Assembly: GCF_001642835.1 (NCBI RefSeq)
Contig: NZ_LXEI01000009.1
Location: 162,771-226,770 of the forward strand
DNA length: 64,000 nt
Reading direction: 5' to 3'
Source: Pseudotamlana agarivorans
GTDB lineage: Bacteria; Bacteroidota; Bacteroidia; Flavobacteriales; Flavobacteriaceae
Part shown: positions 24,450-34,214 of the stretch, in pieces
Position numbering within the stretch: position 1 is the first letter of the stretch
Layout of the letters: the number at the start of each line of letters is the position of its first letter
Notes under the pieces: generated by a model
Databases searched by the model: none
What the model was told of the DNA's origin: nothing
The model's input: only the letters and a program-made list of their open reading frames with translations
Translations under genes and position numbers: made by a program

Positions 24450-26003
24450 ATGAATACAATAAAAATACTTTGGGTTGATGACGAAATTGATTTATTAAAA
24501 CCTCATATTTTATTTTTAGAAAAGAAAAACTACAAAGTAACTAAATGTAAAAGTGGCTCTGAAGCTATAGATATTTTAGATGAAGAAAATTTTGATATCG
24601 TTTTTTTAGATGAAAACATGCCTGGACTTACAGGTTTAGAAACATTAAACGAAATTAAAACCAAACAAGACACCTTGCCTGTAGTAATGATTACCAAAAG
24701 TGAAGAAGAGTATATAATGGAGGAAGCTATTGGTAATAAAATTGCCGATTATCTTATAAAACCAGTAAACCCCAATCAAATTCTTCTTAGTTTAAAAAAG
24801 AACTTAGACCATTCTAGACTAGTTTCTGAAAGAACAACCTCTAACTATCAGCAAGAATTCAGGAAAATATCGATGGATTTGGCTATGGTAAATAGTTATG
24901 AAGAATGGTGTAACTTATATCAGAAATTAATTTATTGGGAGATTCAGTTGGAAGAAATTGAAGATATAGGCATGTTTGAAATTCTTGAATCTCAAAAAAA
25001 TGAAGCTAATTCCTTATTTGGTAAATTTATAGAAAAAAATTACGAAGACTGGTTTACACCTAATACAGATGCGCCAACCATGTCTCACACTTTATTTAAG
25101 GACAAAATTGTTCCTGAACTTAGCAAAGCGCAACCTACCGTTTTAGTTGTTATTGATAATTTGAGATACGACCAATGGAAAGTTTTCGAACCTATAATTA
25201 ACAACTATTACAAAAAAGAAAAAGAAGAGGCTTTTTATAGTATTCTCCCTACTGCGACTCAATACGCTAGAAATGCCATATTTTCTGGACTTATGCCTTC
25301 GGATATGGAAAAACTATTTCCTGATTTTTGGAAAAACGACACCGACGAAGGCGGTAAAAATTTACACGAAGCCGATTTTCTTGAAGCTCAAATGAAGCGA
25401 TTAGGACTTACCGATCTTAATTATGAATACCATAAAATCACCAGTTTAAAATCCGGAAAAAAACTTGCTGAAAATTTCAAATCACTAAAAGAAAACGATT
25501 TATCAGTTATAGTTTACAATTTTGTAGATATGCTATCCCACTCTAAAACAGAGATGGAAGTTATAAAAGAACTAGCTTCAAATGATAAAGCTTACCGCTC
25601 ACTTACCTTAAGTTGGTTTAAAAACTCGCCTTTGTTAGAAATGATTCAGCAAGCCAATCAACTAGGTTTCAAGTTAATTTTAACCACCGATCACGGTACG
25701 ATAAATGTTAAAAACCCTTCAAAGGTTGTTGGAGATCGTGATACTAGTTTAAACTTACGTTACAAAACTGGACGTAGTTTAACCTACGATAAAAAGGAGG
25801 TGCTTGAAGCAAAAAATCCGAAAAGCCTACACCTACCTTCTATTAATATGAGTAGCTCTTTTATCTTCGCCAAAGGAGATTCTTTTTTCGCTTACCCTAA
25901 TAATTACAATCATTATGTTAGTTATTTCAGGAATACCTATCAACACGGTGGCGTTTCTTTACAAGAAATGATAATTCCTTTCGTAGTTTTTAATCCGAAA
26001 TAA
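24450..26003 (+). CDS. porX: PorX-type response regulator with PglZ domain
   Basis: A 517-residue protein. The receiver domain (residues 1 to about 120) has the acidic pair DD10-11, phospho-acceptor D54 in FLDENMPG and YLIKPVNP near 105. A helical linker is followed by a PglZ/alkaline-phosphatase-like domain (from about residue 205) with VVIDNLRYDQW, the metal/nucleophile segment LPTATQYARNAIFSG and LTTDHGT. This is the architecture of PorX, which in Porphyromonas and Flavobacterium regulates the type IX secretion system, and its PglZ domain has phosphodiesterase activity. The partner kinase PorY is not in the window. Confidence 0.93.
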   Translation: MNTIKILWVDDEIDLLKPHILFLEKKNYKVTKCKSGSEAIDILDEENFDIVFLDENMPGLTGLETLNEIKTKQDTLPVVMITKSEEEYIMEEAIGNKIADYLIKPVNPNQILLSLKKNLDHSRLVSERTTSNYQQEFRKISMDLAMVNSYEEWCNLYQKLIYWEIQLEEIEDIGMFEILESQKNEANSLFGKFIEKNYEDWFTPNTDAPTMSHTLFKDKIVPELSKAQPTVLVVIDNLRYDQWKVFEPIINNYYKKEKEEAFYSILPTATQYARNAIFSGLMPSDMEKLFPDFWKNDTDEGGKNLHEADFLEAQMKRLGLTDLNYEYHKITSLKSGKKLAENFKSLKENDLSVIVYNFVDMLSHSKTEMEVIKELASNDKAYRSLTLSWFKNSPLLEMIQQANQLGFKLILTTDHGTINVKNPSKVVGDRDTSLNLRYKTGRSLTYDKKEVLEAKNPKSLHLPSINMSSSFIFAKGDSFFAYPNNYNHYVSYFRNTYQHGGVSLQEMIIPFVVFNPK

Positions 26004-26071
26004 GCTCTCATTTTCTACTTAGGTTTTAATTAAACAAATTATTAATTTTGAGCACCTAAATTTTTTGAAAA

Positions 26072-26476
26072 TTGAAAATAACTTACGAATTATCTGAAGT
26101 TGAGCAAGTCGCTAAAGACATTATTAAGCAAGCCAAAACCAAAACCATTTTATTTTATGGAGATATGGGTGTTGGTAAAACAACATTAATTAAAAAGATC
26201 GTTGAAGTTTTAGGTAGCAAAGATGAAGTTAGCAGTCCAACTTTTTCAATTGTGAATGAATACAATTTAAAAGAAGGCAAATTATATCACTTTGATCTTT
26301 ACCGTTTAAAAAGTACTGAGGAAGCATACGATTTTGGTATTGAAGATTATTTAGATTCCGGTTACTGGACATTGATTGAATGGCCTGAGAAGGTTGATAT
26401 TAGTTTATTCGACGAATTTGACGAAATCCGTATTAGTTTGGATGATAATAATACAAGAACTTTAACCCTTGTTTAA
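26072..26476 (+). CDS. tsaE: tRNA threonylcarbamoyladenosine biosynthesis ATPase
   Basis: A 134-residue P-loop ATPase that works with TsaB and TsaD to make t6A37 in tRNAs. The Walker A is GDMGVGKTTLIKK (about residues 30-42). Further family blocks are VSSPTFSIVNEY, YHFDLYRLKSTEEAYDFG and IEWPEKV. The start is a TTG at 26072: an in-frame TGA lies two codons upstream and no ATG precedes the conserved segment. It follows porX by about 70 bases. Confidence 0.94.
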   Translation: MKITYELSEVEQVAKDIIKQAKTKTILFYGDMGVGKTTLIKKIVEVLGSKDEVSSPTFSIVNEYNLKEGKLYHFDLYRLKSTEEAYDFGIEDYLDSGYWTLIEWPEKVDISLFDEFDEIRISLDDNNTRTLTLV

Positions 26477-26524
26477 GTCGGCAAACTATCTTCCTGAATT
26501 TATACACAAGGCGAAAAATGGTAT

Positions 26525-27064
26525 ATGAAAAATAGTCAGGAAAACGATAGATCTTCAAACTTTAGAAGTATTGTAAAAAAAACAGTAACAAGAGGCAGTT
26601 TAGTGGCGCTCATGATTGCTGTTACACCTTATTTATTTTATTTACATGAAAGCGTTCCAAAAGATAAAATTTGGAACACCTTTTTATTTACATACAACAG
26701 TCGATATTTTGGTGATGCTAACACAGCCATGTGGATTTTAACAGGGAAAATTATACCACTTTATTTGTTACTTATTTGGTTTTTTACTTGCCGACAATGG
26801 TGGTATCATTCATTAATTATACCGATAGCTATGTATAGCTACCAAATTCTTGGGTTTCTAAATGATGATTTAACTTATATAGATAGTTCTAGACAATTAT
26901 TTGTAATTGTTCCTATAATTGCAGTGATCATTCCATCTATTTATATCGTTAGGGCAAGAATATTCAATAAGATCAATGAAGCAGATAAGTCCATTCAAGA
27001 GCTAGAAGATGAACTCAGAGTATCTCCTAAGAGTTTCTGGGGAACTATTAAAAAGTATTTCTAA
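26525..27064 (+). CDS. flavobacterial membrane hypothetical protein
   Basis: A 179-residue protein of unknown function. Hydrophobic segments lie at about residues 25-42, 70-88, 93-110 and 125-143, giving four predicted membrane helices, followed by a charged C-terminal coiled segment (KINEADKSIQELEDELR). I know of no characterised family. It sits between tsaE and ald in what looks like a rightward series, with about 50 and 115 bases of spacing. Confidence 0.72.
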   Translation: MKNSQENDRSSNFRSIVKKTVTRGSLVALMIAVTPYLFYLHESVPKDKIWNTFLFTYNSRYFGDANTAMWILTGKIIPLYLLLIWFFTCRQWWYHSLIIPIAMYSYQILGFLNDDLTYIDSSRQLFVIVPIIAVIIPSIYIVRARIFNKINEADKSIQELEDELRVSPKSFWGTIKKYF

Positions 27065-27178
27065 TTTCTAAATCAAAAACACACCAAACCTCCTTTCATT
27101 TTTAAGATTTATTTATCAAGAATCAGCACCATTATAAAATTTATTTGTAATTTGAATTTTTATTAAGCGCACCTTCTA

Positions 27179-28378
27179 ATGGCCAAGCAATTATCACCTT
27201 TTACCAAGCAACAACTTATTCCACAGGAAGAAACTCTAGAGATTTTCAGAAAAAAAGGAGAATTATTTATAGGTATACCAAAAGAGACAGCTTTCCAAGA
27301 AAAACGAATTTGCTTAACTCCCGATGCTGTATACGCCTTAGTGAGCAATGGCCATCGTGTTTTATTAGAGTCTGGAGCAGGAAACGGAGCCAATTTTACA
27401 GATAGAGATTATAGCGAGGCTGGCGCCGAAATCACCAAAGACACGGCTAAAGTTTTTTCGTGTCCGATGATTTTAAAAGTAGAACCCCCTACTCTAGAAC
27501 AAATTAAAATGATAAATCCGCAAACCATTTTAATTTCTGCACTACAATTAAAAACACAAACTAAAAAATATTTTGAAACTCTAGCTACCAAGCGTATTAC
27601 AGCTTTAGCTTTTGAGTTTATTCGCGATACCGACGGTAGTTATCCTGCTGTAAAATCATTAAGTGAAATTGCTGGAACGGCTTCCGTTTTAATAGCTGCA
27701 GAGTTATTATCTGAACCTAAAAATGGTAACGGACTTATGTTTGGAAACATCAGTGGTGTGCCACCGCTAGAAGTCGTCATTTTAGGCGCTGGAACTGTTG
27801 GTGAATTTGCTGCTAGAAGCGCTCTTGGACTAGGTGCTGGTGTGAAAGTATTTGATAATTCTATCACCAAACTACGTCGTATTCAAACGCATTTGGGTCG
27901 ACCTATATTTACCTCTACCATTCAACCTAAAAATTTAGCCAAAGCTTTAAAACGATGTGATGTCCTTATTGGAGCCGTTCGTGGTTCAAACAGAGCGCCA
28001 ATTGTCGTTACAGAAACCATGGTTGAATCTATGAAAAAAGGCGCGATTATTATTGATGTAAGCATCGATATGGGTGGCTGTATTGATACTAGTGAAGTAA
28101 CATCCCACAAGCAACCTACATTCCTTAAACATGATGTTGTTCATTATTGTGTACCAAATATCCCCGCACGTTATCCGAGAACAGCTTCCGTTTCGATAAG
28201 TAATATTTTTACACCATATCTTCTAAAAATTGCCGAAGATGGCGGTATAGAAAATTCTTTAAGATTAGATCGAGGTTTAAAAAATGGGTTGTACTTTTAC
28301 CACGGAATTTTAACAAGCAAATCTGTTGGTGAATGGTACGATTTAAAATATAGCGATATAAACTTGCTTATATTTTAA
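27179..28378 (+). CDS. ald: alanine dehydrogenase
   Basis: NAD-dependent alanine dehydrogenase/pyridine-nucleotide transhydrogenase-type protein of 399 residues. The N-terminal domain has IGIPKETAFQEKRICLTPDA with substrate-binding residues, and LALEFIRD-like sequence appears as ITALAFEFIRDTDG. The NAD-binding Rossmann motif is VVILGAGTVGEFAARSALGLGA (about residues 198-219). DVSIDMGGCIDTS and HYCVPNIPARYPRTAS are typical of the Ald family. The chain has about 28 extra N-terminal residues, as is usual in Bacteroidota versions. Confidence 0.92.
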   Translation: MAKQLSPFTKQQLIPQEETLEIFRKKGELFIGIPKETAFQEKRICLTPDAVYALVSNGHRVLLESGAGNGANFTDRDYSEAGAEITKDTAKVFSCPMILKVEPPTLEQIKMINPQTILISALQLKTQTKKYFETLATKRITALAFEFIRDTDGSYPAVKSLSEIAGTASVLIAAELLSEPKNGNGLMFGNISGVPPLEVVILGAGTVGEFAARSALGLGAGVKVFDNSITKLRRIQTHLGRPIFTSTIQPKNLAKALKRCDVLIGAVRGSNRAPIVVTETMVESMKKGAIIIDVSIDMGGCIDTSEVTSHKQPTFLKHDVVHYCVPNIPARYPRTASVSISNIFTPYLLKIAEDGGIENSLRLDRGLKNGLYFYHGILTSKSVGEWYDLKYSDINLLIF

Positions 28379-28412
28379 AAGTTCACCCATTTATTGTTCT
28401 CAACTCTTTTAA

Positions 28413-28787
28413 ATGAAACTTATTCAACGTATTGGCTACTACTTAGGTGGCTTCTCTTTAGGCTTAATAATCTTAGCTTTTTTTTTAAGCGGCAAAAAAA
28501 CATCTTGTAGCTATGGACCGGATGCTAGAGTATTAAAAAATATAAATTCAAAGAAAATCATATATAGTCCAGAGGTTAAGCAATCCATTAATGATAAGTA
28601 TACCGACTCCTCTGAAATTTCTACAATCTTAAAAAAAGGCGATATCAACTTCTCCGACAGTAATCCCAGACAAGCACCTTGTGGAATTTATAGTATTGAA
28701 GGAGAACACAAGAACAGAAATATTCAGCTAACCGTTGAAAACTGTGATAGTATAGCCACCATAAAAAGCTTTAAAATAAACTCGTAG
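28413..28787 (+). CDS. DUF4258-like protein with N-terminal membrane segment
   Basis: A 124-residue protein with one hydrophobic segment (about residues 8-25) and a short soluble domain containing CSYGPDARVLKNI and APCGIYSIEG. The layout and the CSYGP motif fit the DUF4258-type proteins common next to sugar transferases or ald in Flavobacteriaceae. The function is unknown. It starts 34 bases after ald and stops one base before the sugar transferase gene, so it may be co-transcribed with both. Confidence 0.75.
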   Translation: MKLIQRIGYYLGGFSLGLIILAFFLSGKKTSCSYGPDARVLKNINSKKIIYSPEVKQSINDKYTDSSEISTILKKGDINFSDSNPRQAPCGIYSIEGEHKNRNIQLTVENCDSIATIKSFKINS

Positions 28788-28788
28788 T

Positions 28789-29382
28789 ATGATAAAACGA
28801 TGTTTTGATTTTGTTTTTGCTTTAATTGGGCTTGTTTTTCTTTCACCTTTCTTTGTTATTATTATCATTCTTATTAAGTTCGATTCTCCAGGTCCAGTTT
28901 TATTTATTCAAAAACGTGTTGGAAAAAACAACATAGATTTCAATATCTATAAATTTAGAACCATGCGTGTTATATCAGACAATAAAGGTTTACTGACTAT
29001 AGGTAACCATGATTCTCGAATTACCAAAGCCGGTTATATTTTAAGACGCTATAAAATTGATGAGTTTCCTCAATTAATTAATATCATTAAAGGTGATATG
29101 AGTTTTGTTGGGCCAAGACCAGAATTACGCCATTATGTGAATTATTATAATGAAGATGATATGAAAATTTTTCAAGTTAGACCTGGAATCACTGGGCTTG
29201 CTTCGTTAAAGTACAGAAATGAAGTGGAATTATTGAAAAATGCAGACGACCCAGAAAAATTTTTCATTGAAACTATAATTCCAGATAAATTAAAATATAA
29301 TAAAGAATACATTAAAAAGCGTAACTTTTTTTTAGATTTAAAACTTATTGGATTAACCATCATACAGGTTATTACAAAATAA
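28789..29382 (+). CDS. initiating sugar-phosphate transferase (small phosphoglycosyl transferase)
   Basis: A 197-residue monotopic phosphoglycosyl transferase of the bacterial sugar transferase family (PglC/WcaJ catalytic domain type) that links the first sugar-phosphate to undecaprenyl phosphate. It has an N-terminal re-entrant helix (residues 3-28), DSPGPVLFIQKRVGKNN, YKFRTMR, and the conserved IDEFPQLINIIKGDMSFVGP with the acidic active-site residues, then RPGITGLAS. It lacks the large N-terminal membrane domain of WcaJ/WbaP. It probably starts the repeat unit assembled by the downstream glycosyltransferases. Confidence 0.92.
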   Translation: MIKRCFDFVFALIGLVFLSPFFVIIIILIKFDSPGPVLFIQKRVGKNNIDFNIYKFRTMRVISDNKGLLTIGNHDSRITKAGYILRRYKIDEFPQLINIIKGDMSFVGPRPELRHYVNYYNEDDMKIFQVRPGITGLASLKYRNEVELLKNADDPEKFFIETIIPDKLKYNKEYIKKRNFFLDLKLIGLTIIQVITK

Positions 29383-29461
29383 AGTTTCTATAGGCGGAAT
29401 AATCTCCGATCTCTGTGGAAGTTCAATTCAAAACACCTATATTTCGTCAAAGAAAGCTCCA

Positions 29462-30535
29462 ATGAACCCATCTACTGCTAAAATTATAGATGACTTATTA
29501 TCTGATTCCGGTCTATTTTCATTCATGAAAACGGCTGCTAACAGGAACGAGTGTTTCGATTTTTCTAGAGACATTATTTTAATCACTGGAGCTGCTGGAA
29601 CCATTGGTAGTGAACTTACCAAACAATTGGTTGCAGGTAAATTCAAAAAAATTATTTTAGTTGATTTTGCCGAATCACCTTTATATAACTTGATTAAAAA
29701 CCTTGAATTTGAAAACACAACAGATATCGTTTTCAAACTCTTAGACATAACTGATAAATCGGCTATAGAATCTTTATTTTCTTTGTATAATCCTACCCTT
29801 ATTTTTCATGCTGCTGCATACAAACATGTACCGTTAATGGAAGAAAACCCATATAAAGCGGTTAAAAACAATATTTTAGGAACAAAACTTTTAGCTGATT
29901 TATCAATAGCTTATCAAGTGAAAAAATTTGTTTTTGTATCAACAGATAAAGCTGTAAAACCTATAAATGTTATGGGGATGTCGAAACGTATCAGCGAAGA
30001 TTATCTCAATCATTTAAATACAGTTTCAGGAACTACTTTTATCACTACCCGATTTGGAAATATTATGGGATCCAATGGTTCTGTAATTCCCTTATTAAAA
30101 ACTCAAATTGAATCAGGCAAAAACATCACATTAACAAATACCAAAGTTTCAAGATACTTTATAAGCAAACAAAAAGCTTGTCACCTTATATTAAAAATTA
30201 GTGCTAAAATATCACCTTCAGGTAACACTTTTACTTTTAACATGGGAGATCCCATTAAAATAAAAGATATCGTAGAGCGCTTATTATTTAATTACAACAA
30301 AGTACATGAAGCTTCTAACATTAAAGTAACCAAGTTACGTGTAGGCGAAAAACTTACGGAAGATTTAGTAACAGATTATGAGCAGTTAATCCTAACAGAT
30401 ATTCAAGATGTTTATTTAGTTGAAACTGATAATAACAATAGTAGCACATCGAAAATCAACTATAAAAATTTGGAATCTATAACACCAAATGATACGCCCG
30501 AATACATTAAATCAATATTATTAAACTTTCTTTAA
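29462..30535 (+). CDS. short CapD/FlaA1-type NDP-sugar dehydratase/epimerase
   Basis: A 357-residue soluble SDR corresponding to the catalytic half of CapD-type proteins. The cofactor motif is ITGAAGTIGSELTKQL (about residues 41-56), and HAAAYKHVPLMEENPYKA and VSTDKAVKPINVMGMSKR supply the active site, in which the usual SDR Tyr is replaced by Met. It has no membrane domain, unlike the paralogue at 35009. It probably makes a 4-keto or epimerised UDP-HexNAc for the first sugar, since it follows the phosphoglycosyl transferase gene by 79 bases. Confidence 0.87.
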   Translation: MNPSTAKIIDDLLSDSGLFSFMKTAANRNECFDFSRDIILITGAAGTIGSELTKQLVAGKFKKIILVDFAESPLYNLIKNLEFENTTDIVFKLLDITDKSAIESLFSLYNPTLIFHAAAYKHVPLMEENPYKAVKNNILGTKLLADLSIAYQVKKFVFVSTDKAVKPINVMGMSKRISEDYLNHLNTVSGTTFITTRFGNIMGSNGSVIPLLKTQIESGKNITLTNTKVSRYFISKQKACHLILKISAKISPSGNTFTFNMGDPIKIKDIVERLLFNYNKVHEASNIKVTKLRVGEKLTEDLVTDYEQLILTDIQDVYLVETDNNNSSTSKINYKNLESITPNDTPEYIKSILLNFL

Positions 30536-30683
30536 TCATACCTTGGCTTAGTTTAATCGCTTTATATGCACCAAACTAGCACCTCACTTTAAAGACAAAA
30601 ATTAAATCAAAGAAATTAGCTCTTGATTATAATTTTATACAAAAACTCCTTAATTTCACGGCTTCTAAATTATAACACATAAT

Positions 30684-31751
30684 ATGAACTCTATTGAAGC
30701 CAATGATAGTCTTATTCATTTTAATGAAACGTGCTATTCATCCTTAAACGAATATTTAGCCAAAAAGAATTTTTCTAAAATTTTTATCCTAGTTGATGAA
30801 AATACACATCAATACTGTTTACCTATTTTTTTAGAAAAATTACAAACAGAGGTTACTATTGAAATCATTGAGATTGAATCTGGAGAGATTAATAAAAACA
30901 TAGACACCTGTGTTGGCGTATGGAATACCTTATCTGATTTAGATGCTGATAGAAAAAGTTTAATGATAAATATTGGTGGTGGCGTTATTACCGATTTAGG
31001 CGGATTTGTAGCTTGCACATTTAAACGTGGAATTGCTTATGTGAATGTGCCTACTACATTACTATCTATGGTTGACGCCTCGGTTGGAGGAAAAACAGGT
31101 GTAGATTTAGGTTCCTTAAAAAATCAAATTGGTGTAATAAGTAATGCCGATTTAGTTTTAATAGATACCAAATACCTCGACACCTTACCTAAAAATGAAA
31201 TGCGTTCAGGATTAGCAGAAATGCTAAAGCATGGCCTTATTACAGGGGAATCGTATTGGAGTAATTTTGAAGATTTATCTAAACTTTCTTTAAATGATTT
31301 AGATCGATTAATTTACGAATCGGTTGAAATTAAAAAGAATGTTGTAGAAATCGACCCATTTGAAAATGGATTAAGAAAAACCTTAAATTACGGACATACG
31401 CTTGGGCATGCTATTGAATCGTATTTTTTAAGCAACCCTACCAAAATCACTTTATTACATGGCGAAGCTGTTGTAATAGGTATGATATTAGCATGTTACA
31501 TTTCTACCGAACTCACAGGCTTTCCGAAAGAAAAAACAGAAGCTATTAAAAAACTATTTACAGGGTATTATGGTAAAGTTGATATTGACAAACAAGAATA
31601 CGCTCCTATTATAGAATTACTGAAGTACGATAAGAAGAACACTCACGGTAATATTAATTTTGTATTACTAGAAGATATTGGGAAAACAAAAATAGATTGT
31701 TTAGTTGAAGAAGAGACGATTATAGATGCCTTTAATTTTTACGCCAGTTAA
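30684..31751 (+). CDS. aroB: 3-dehydroquinate synthase
   Basis: Second enzyme of the shikimate pathway, 355 residues, NAD- and metal-dependent. Family blocks are INIGGGVITDLGGFVACTFK (about residues 94-113), VPTTLLSMVDASVGGKTGVD, GLAEMLKHGLI and the metal-binding LNYGHTLGHAIE (about residue 232). Its placement inside a polysaccharide region may be accidental; no other shikimate gene is near. A strong bidirectional terminator separates it from wzc. Confidence 0.95.
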   Translation: MNSIEANDSLIHFNETCYSSLNEYLAKKNFSKIFILVDENTHQYCLPIFLEKLQTEVTIEIIEIESGEINKNIDTCVGVWNTLSDLDADRKSLMINIGGGVITDLGGFVACTFKRGIAYVNVPTTLLSMVDASVGGKTGVDLGSLKNQIGVISNADLVLIDTKYLDTLPKNEMRSGLAEMLKHGLITGESYWSNFEDLSKLSLNDLDRLIYESVEIKKNVVEIDPFENGLRKTLNYGHTLGHAIESYFLSNPTKITLLHGEAVVIGMILACYISTELTGFPKEKTEAIKKLFTGYYGKVDIDKQEYAPIIELLKYDKKNTHGNINFVLLEDIGKTKIDCLVEEETIIDAFNFYAS

Positions 31752-31778
31752 AATTAATTGTCTTCATAACTATTAAAT

Positions 31779-31818
31779 AAAAAAGAGGTTTAAGTTAAAA
31801 TACTTAAACCTCTTTTTT
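31779..31818. terminator. bidirectional terminator between aroB and the Wzc gene
   Basis: AAAAAAGAGGTTTAAG (31779-31794) is exactly complementary to CTTAAACCTCTTTTTT (31803-31818), an 8-base loop between them. The stem's ends supply U-tracts in both directions. It sits 28 bases past the aroB stop and 28 bases past the end of the convergent Wzc gene. Confidence 0.9.
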
Positions 31819-31845
31819 GTTTTGAGTTTTTCCAAATTCAAAATT

Positions 31846-34212
31846 TCACACCTTTTTCTTCTTTCGTTTAAAAAAGCCTTTCTTTTCTGGAGCACCATAG
31901 TAGCCATACTTTGCTCCATATCCAAAATTGGATTCTTTTACATCGTTAACCACAAGCATCATGTGATTTAATTTATTTGATTGATGTAATTCTGAAGCAA
32001 AGTTTAAAATACGTTTTTCTGTATAACCCGCTCTTGTAACATAGATGGTGTGTCCTGAGTATTTATGCATCAATAACGTATCTGTCACTAGCATTGACGG
32101 TGCGGTATCTACGACTACATAATCGTAGTTTTCCGAAACCGTATCGAATAAAGTTTCAAGCCTTTGATCCATTAGTAATTCCGCTGGATTTGGAGGGATT
32201 TGTCCAGATAATAAAATATCTAATTTAATTCCATTGACTTCTCTAGATGAAATGACATCCTCCAATTGTATAGTATAATCAGCTAAATATTCAGATAAAC
32301 CTGTTACTTCTCTTTCGTCTGAAGCATCTTTTTTGATTGCCGAAAATATTTGAGGATTTCTTAAATCGGTTCCAACCAGCAGAACCTTTTTTCCTGTATT
32401 TGTTAAAGTTAAAGCCGTATTTAAACTTACAAATGATTTTCCTTCTCCATTAATCGTCGAGGTAACGAAAATAACATTTTGGTATTTTGAAGGTTTGGTA
32501 TCCCGCTTCAAAAACTCAAAATTTGTCCTAATAATTCTAAATGATTCAGATAAAATCGAACGATCGTTATATGTAATCAACTTATCTGAATTATTGCTTA
32601 TATGCGGAACTTCACCTAATACAGTCATGCTTTTAATTTCATTTTCTAAATCTTCTTTGTTATGGATTTTTGTATCTAACAAATCCGTGATATAGATAAA
32701 CATAAATGGTATCAATAACCCCATAAAAAGCGCTCCAAAATATAGGACCCTTCCATTGGTATTGATAGCTCCAACACTATATGCTGGGTCAATAGTTTTT
32801 GATATAGGCAGGGATGTTGTTTGTGAAATTTCTGCCTCTTCTCTCTTTTCTAGAAGGTATAAATAAATTTGTTCCTTAATATATTGTCTTCTCTCAATAG
32901 ACATTAATCTACTTTCCTGACGTGGAATTGATGAGAACTTTGAATTGATCTCACTTTGCTGATTTTGTATGCTGTTAATCTGTATATTTAAAGTGTGAAT
33001 GCTATTGTTAATGGTTCCTAATAAATTTGATTTAAGTGAATTTATATTTTGGGTTAACTCAATAACTACAGAATTATTTTCACCAGCACTTTTTAATAAT
33101 ATTTTTCTTCTCTCCAATAATTCATTATACTTCAACACCAATCCAGATAATGCACTATCACTTCCTAAATTAGAAGGCAAACTCTCCATACTTGCATTTT
33201 GAAGCGTTTTCTTAACATAATTTAGCATATTTAATTGAGTCTTGAGCTCTTGCATACGTGCCTCATTAGTTAAACTAGAGGTAGATAAATTCACGCTTCC
33301 GCTAGAAATATCGACCATTTTATTTGATGCTTTAAATCGAACTATACTATCTTCAACATTACTTAAATCACGAGCTATATTATTTACTCTTTCATTAATA
33401 AAATTTGCAGTATTTAGAGCTCTTTTTTGGTTTATTCTCTCGGCAGATAAATTATATTGATTAATTAATTCATTAATTATATCTATTGCTTTAGACACAT
33501 TCCTATCATTTAAATATATATCTAAAACTTTTGAAGTATTACCATCTGAAGGAAAGATTCCTATACTATTTTTCAAGTATTTTGCTTGTCTTTCTACAGA
33601 CGTAATCTCAACTCTAATTGGGGATCCAACTATGTTTTCCGTTTTTCCCTCAATCGGTAGTATTTGAATTTCACCAAAAGGTGAATTAATTAAGTCTCCA
33701 AAAACATGTACAGTAGGTTCATCCCCTTTATAAACTTTATATTCAAATTTATTATTGGATAAAATATTTATGTAAATAATTCCATCGGTGTTATTAATTA
33801 TAGAATCTGATTCACTAAAAACAATCTCAAAAGGTACATTTTTATAAAGCTCAGAATCATTCAATCTACCTTCTTTGAAATATTGAATATTCAAACCCAA
33901 TTTCATAATTATAGCCTTAATAGATTCCCTCGACTTTATAACCTGTATTTCATCTTCAACTTGTGAATCGCCGCTAGATGAAAGCACAGATAGATCATTG
34001 AGTAACTCTTTACCCGAACCTTTTTCATCTGTCAACATTATTTTTGCTGTTGCAGAATAAATAGGCACCTCATATCTTTTCTTTAAATATGCAAGAGATA
34101 ATAAAATGGCACAGCTAAGAAGAAACCACACCCAGCGTTTCGTATAGTTATTTATAGTTTTTCTTAAATCAAAACTTTTGTGACTATTGTTGCTATTTTG
34201 AATTAATCCCAT
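31846..34212 (-). CDS. Wzc-type polysaccharide co-polymerase and tyrosine autokinase
   Basis: Inner-membrane chain-length regulator and BY-kinase of 788 residues. Membrane helices lie near residues 30-46 and about 500-520, flanking a large coiled periplasmic domain. The cytoplasmic kinase has Walker A INGEGKSFVSLNTAL (about residues 585-599), A'-type VLLVGTDLRNP and Walker B YVVVDTAPSML (about 695-705). A C-terminal tyrosine-rich tail, YGAKYGYYGAPEKK, offers autophosphorylation sites. It begins two bases after the Wza-type gene; the cognate phosphatase (Wzb type) is not in the window. Confidence 0.93.
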   Translation of the reverse strand: MGLIQNSNNSHKSFDLRKTINNYTKRWVWFLLSCAILLSLAYLKKRYEVPIYSATAKIMLTDEKGSGKELLNDLSVLSSSGDSQVEDEIQVIKSRESIKAIIMKLGLNIQYFKEGRLNDSELYKNVPFEIVFSESDSIINNTDGIIYINILSNNKFEYKVYKGDEPTVHVFGDLINSPFGEIQILPIEGKTENIVGSPIRVEITSVERQAKYLKNSIGIFPSDGNTSKVLDIYLNDRNVSKAIDIINELINQYNLSAERINQKRALNTANFINERVNNIARDLSNVEDSIVRFKASNKMVDISSGSVNLSTSSLTNEARMQELKTQLNMLNYVKKTLQNASMESLPSNLGSDSALSGLVLKYNELLERRKILLKSAGENNSVVIELTQNINSLKSNLLGTINNSIHTLNIQINSIQNQQSEINSKFSSIPRQESRLMSIERRQYIKEQIYLYLLEKREEAEISQTTSLPISKTIDPAYSVGAINTNGRVLYFGALFMGLLIPFMFIYITDLLDTKIHNKEDLENEIKSMTVLGEVPHISNNSDKLITYNDRSILSESFRIIRTNFEFLKRDTKPSKYQNVIFVTSTINGEGKSFVSLNTALTLTNTGKKVLLVGTDLRNPQIFSAIKKDASDEREVTGLSEYLADYTIQLEDVISSREVNGIKLDILLSGQIPPNPAELLMDQRLETLFDTVSENYDYVVVDTAPSMLVTDTLLMHKYSGHTIYVTRAGYTEKRILNFASELHQSNKLNHMMLVVNDVKESNFGYGAKYGYYGAPEKKGFFKRKKKKV

Positions 34213-34214
34213 AA

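Noticed and set aside
29437..29748. Leftward 103-codon ORF
   Set aside because: It is antisense to the well-supported cofactor-binding part of the short CapD gene.
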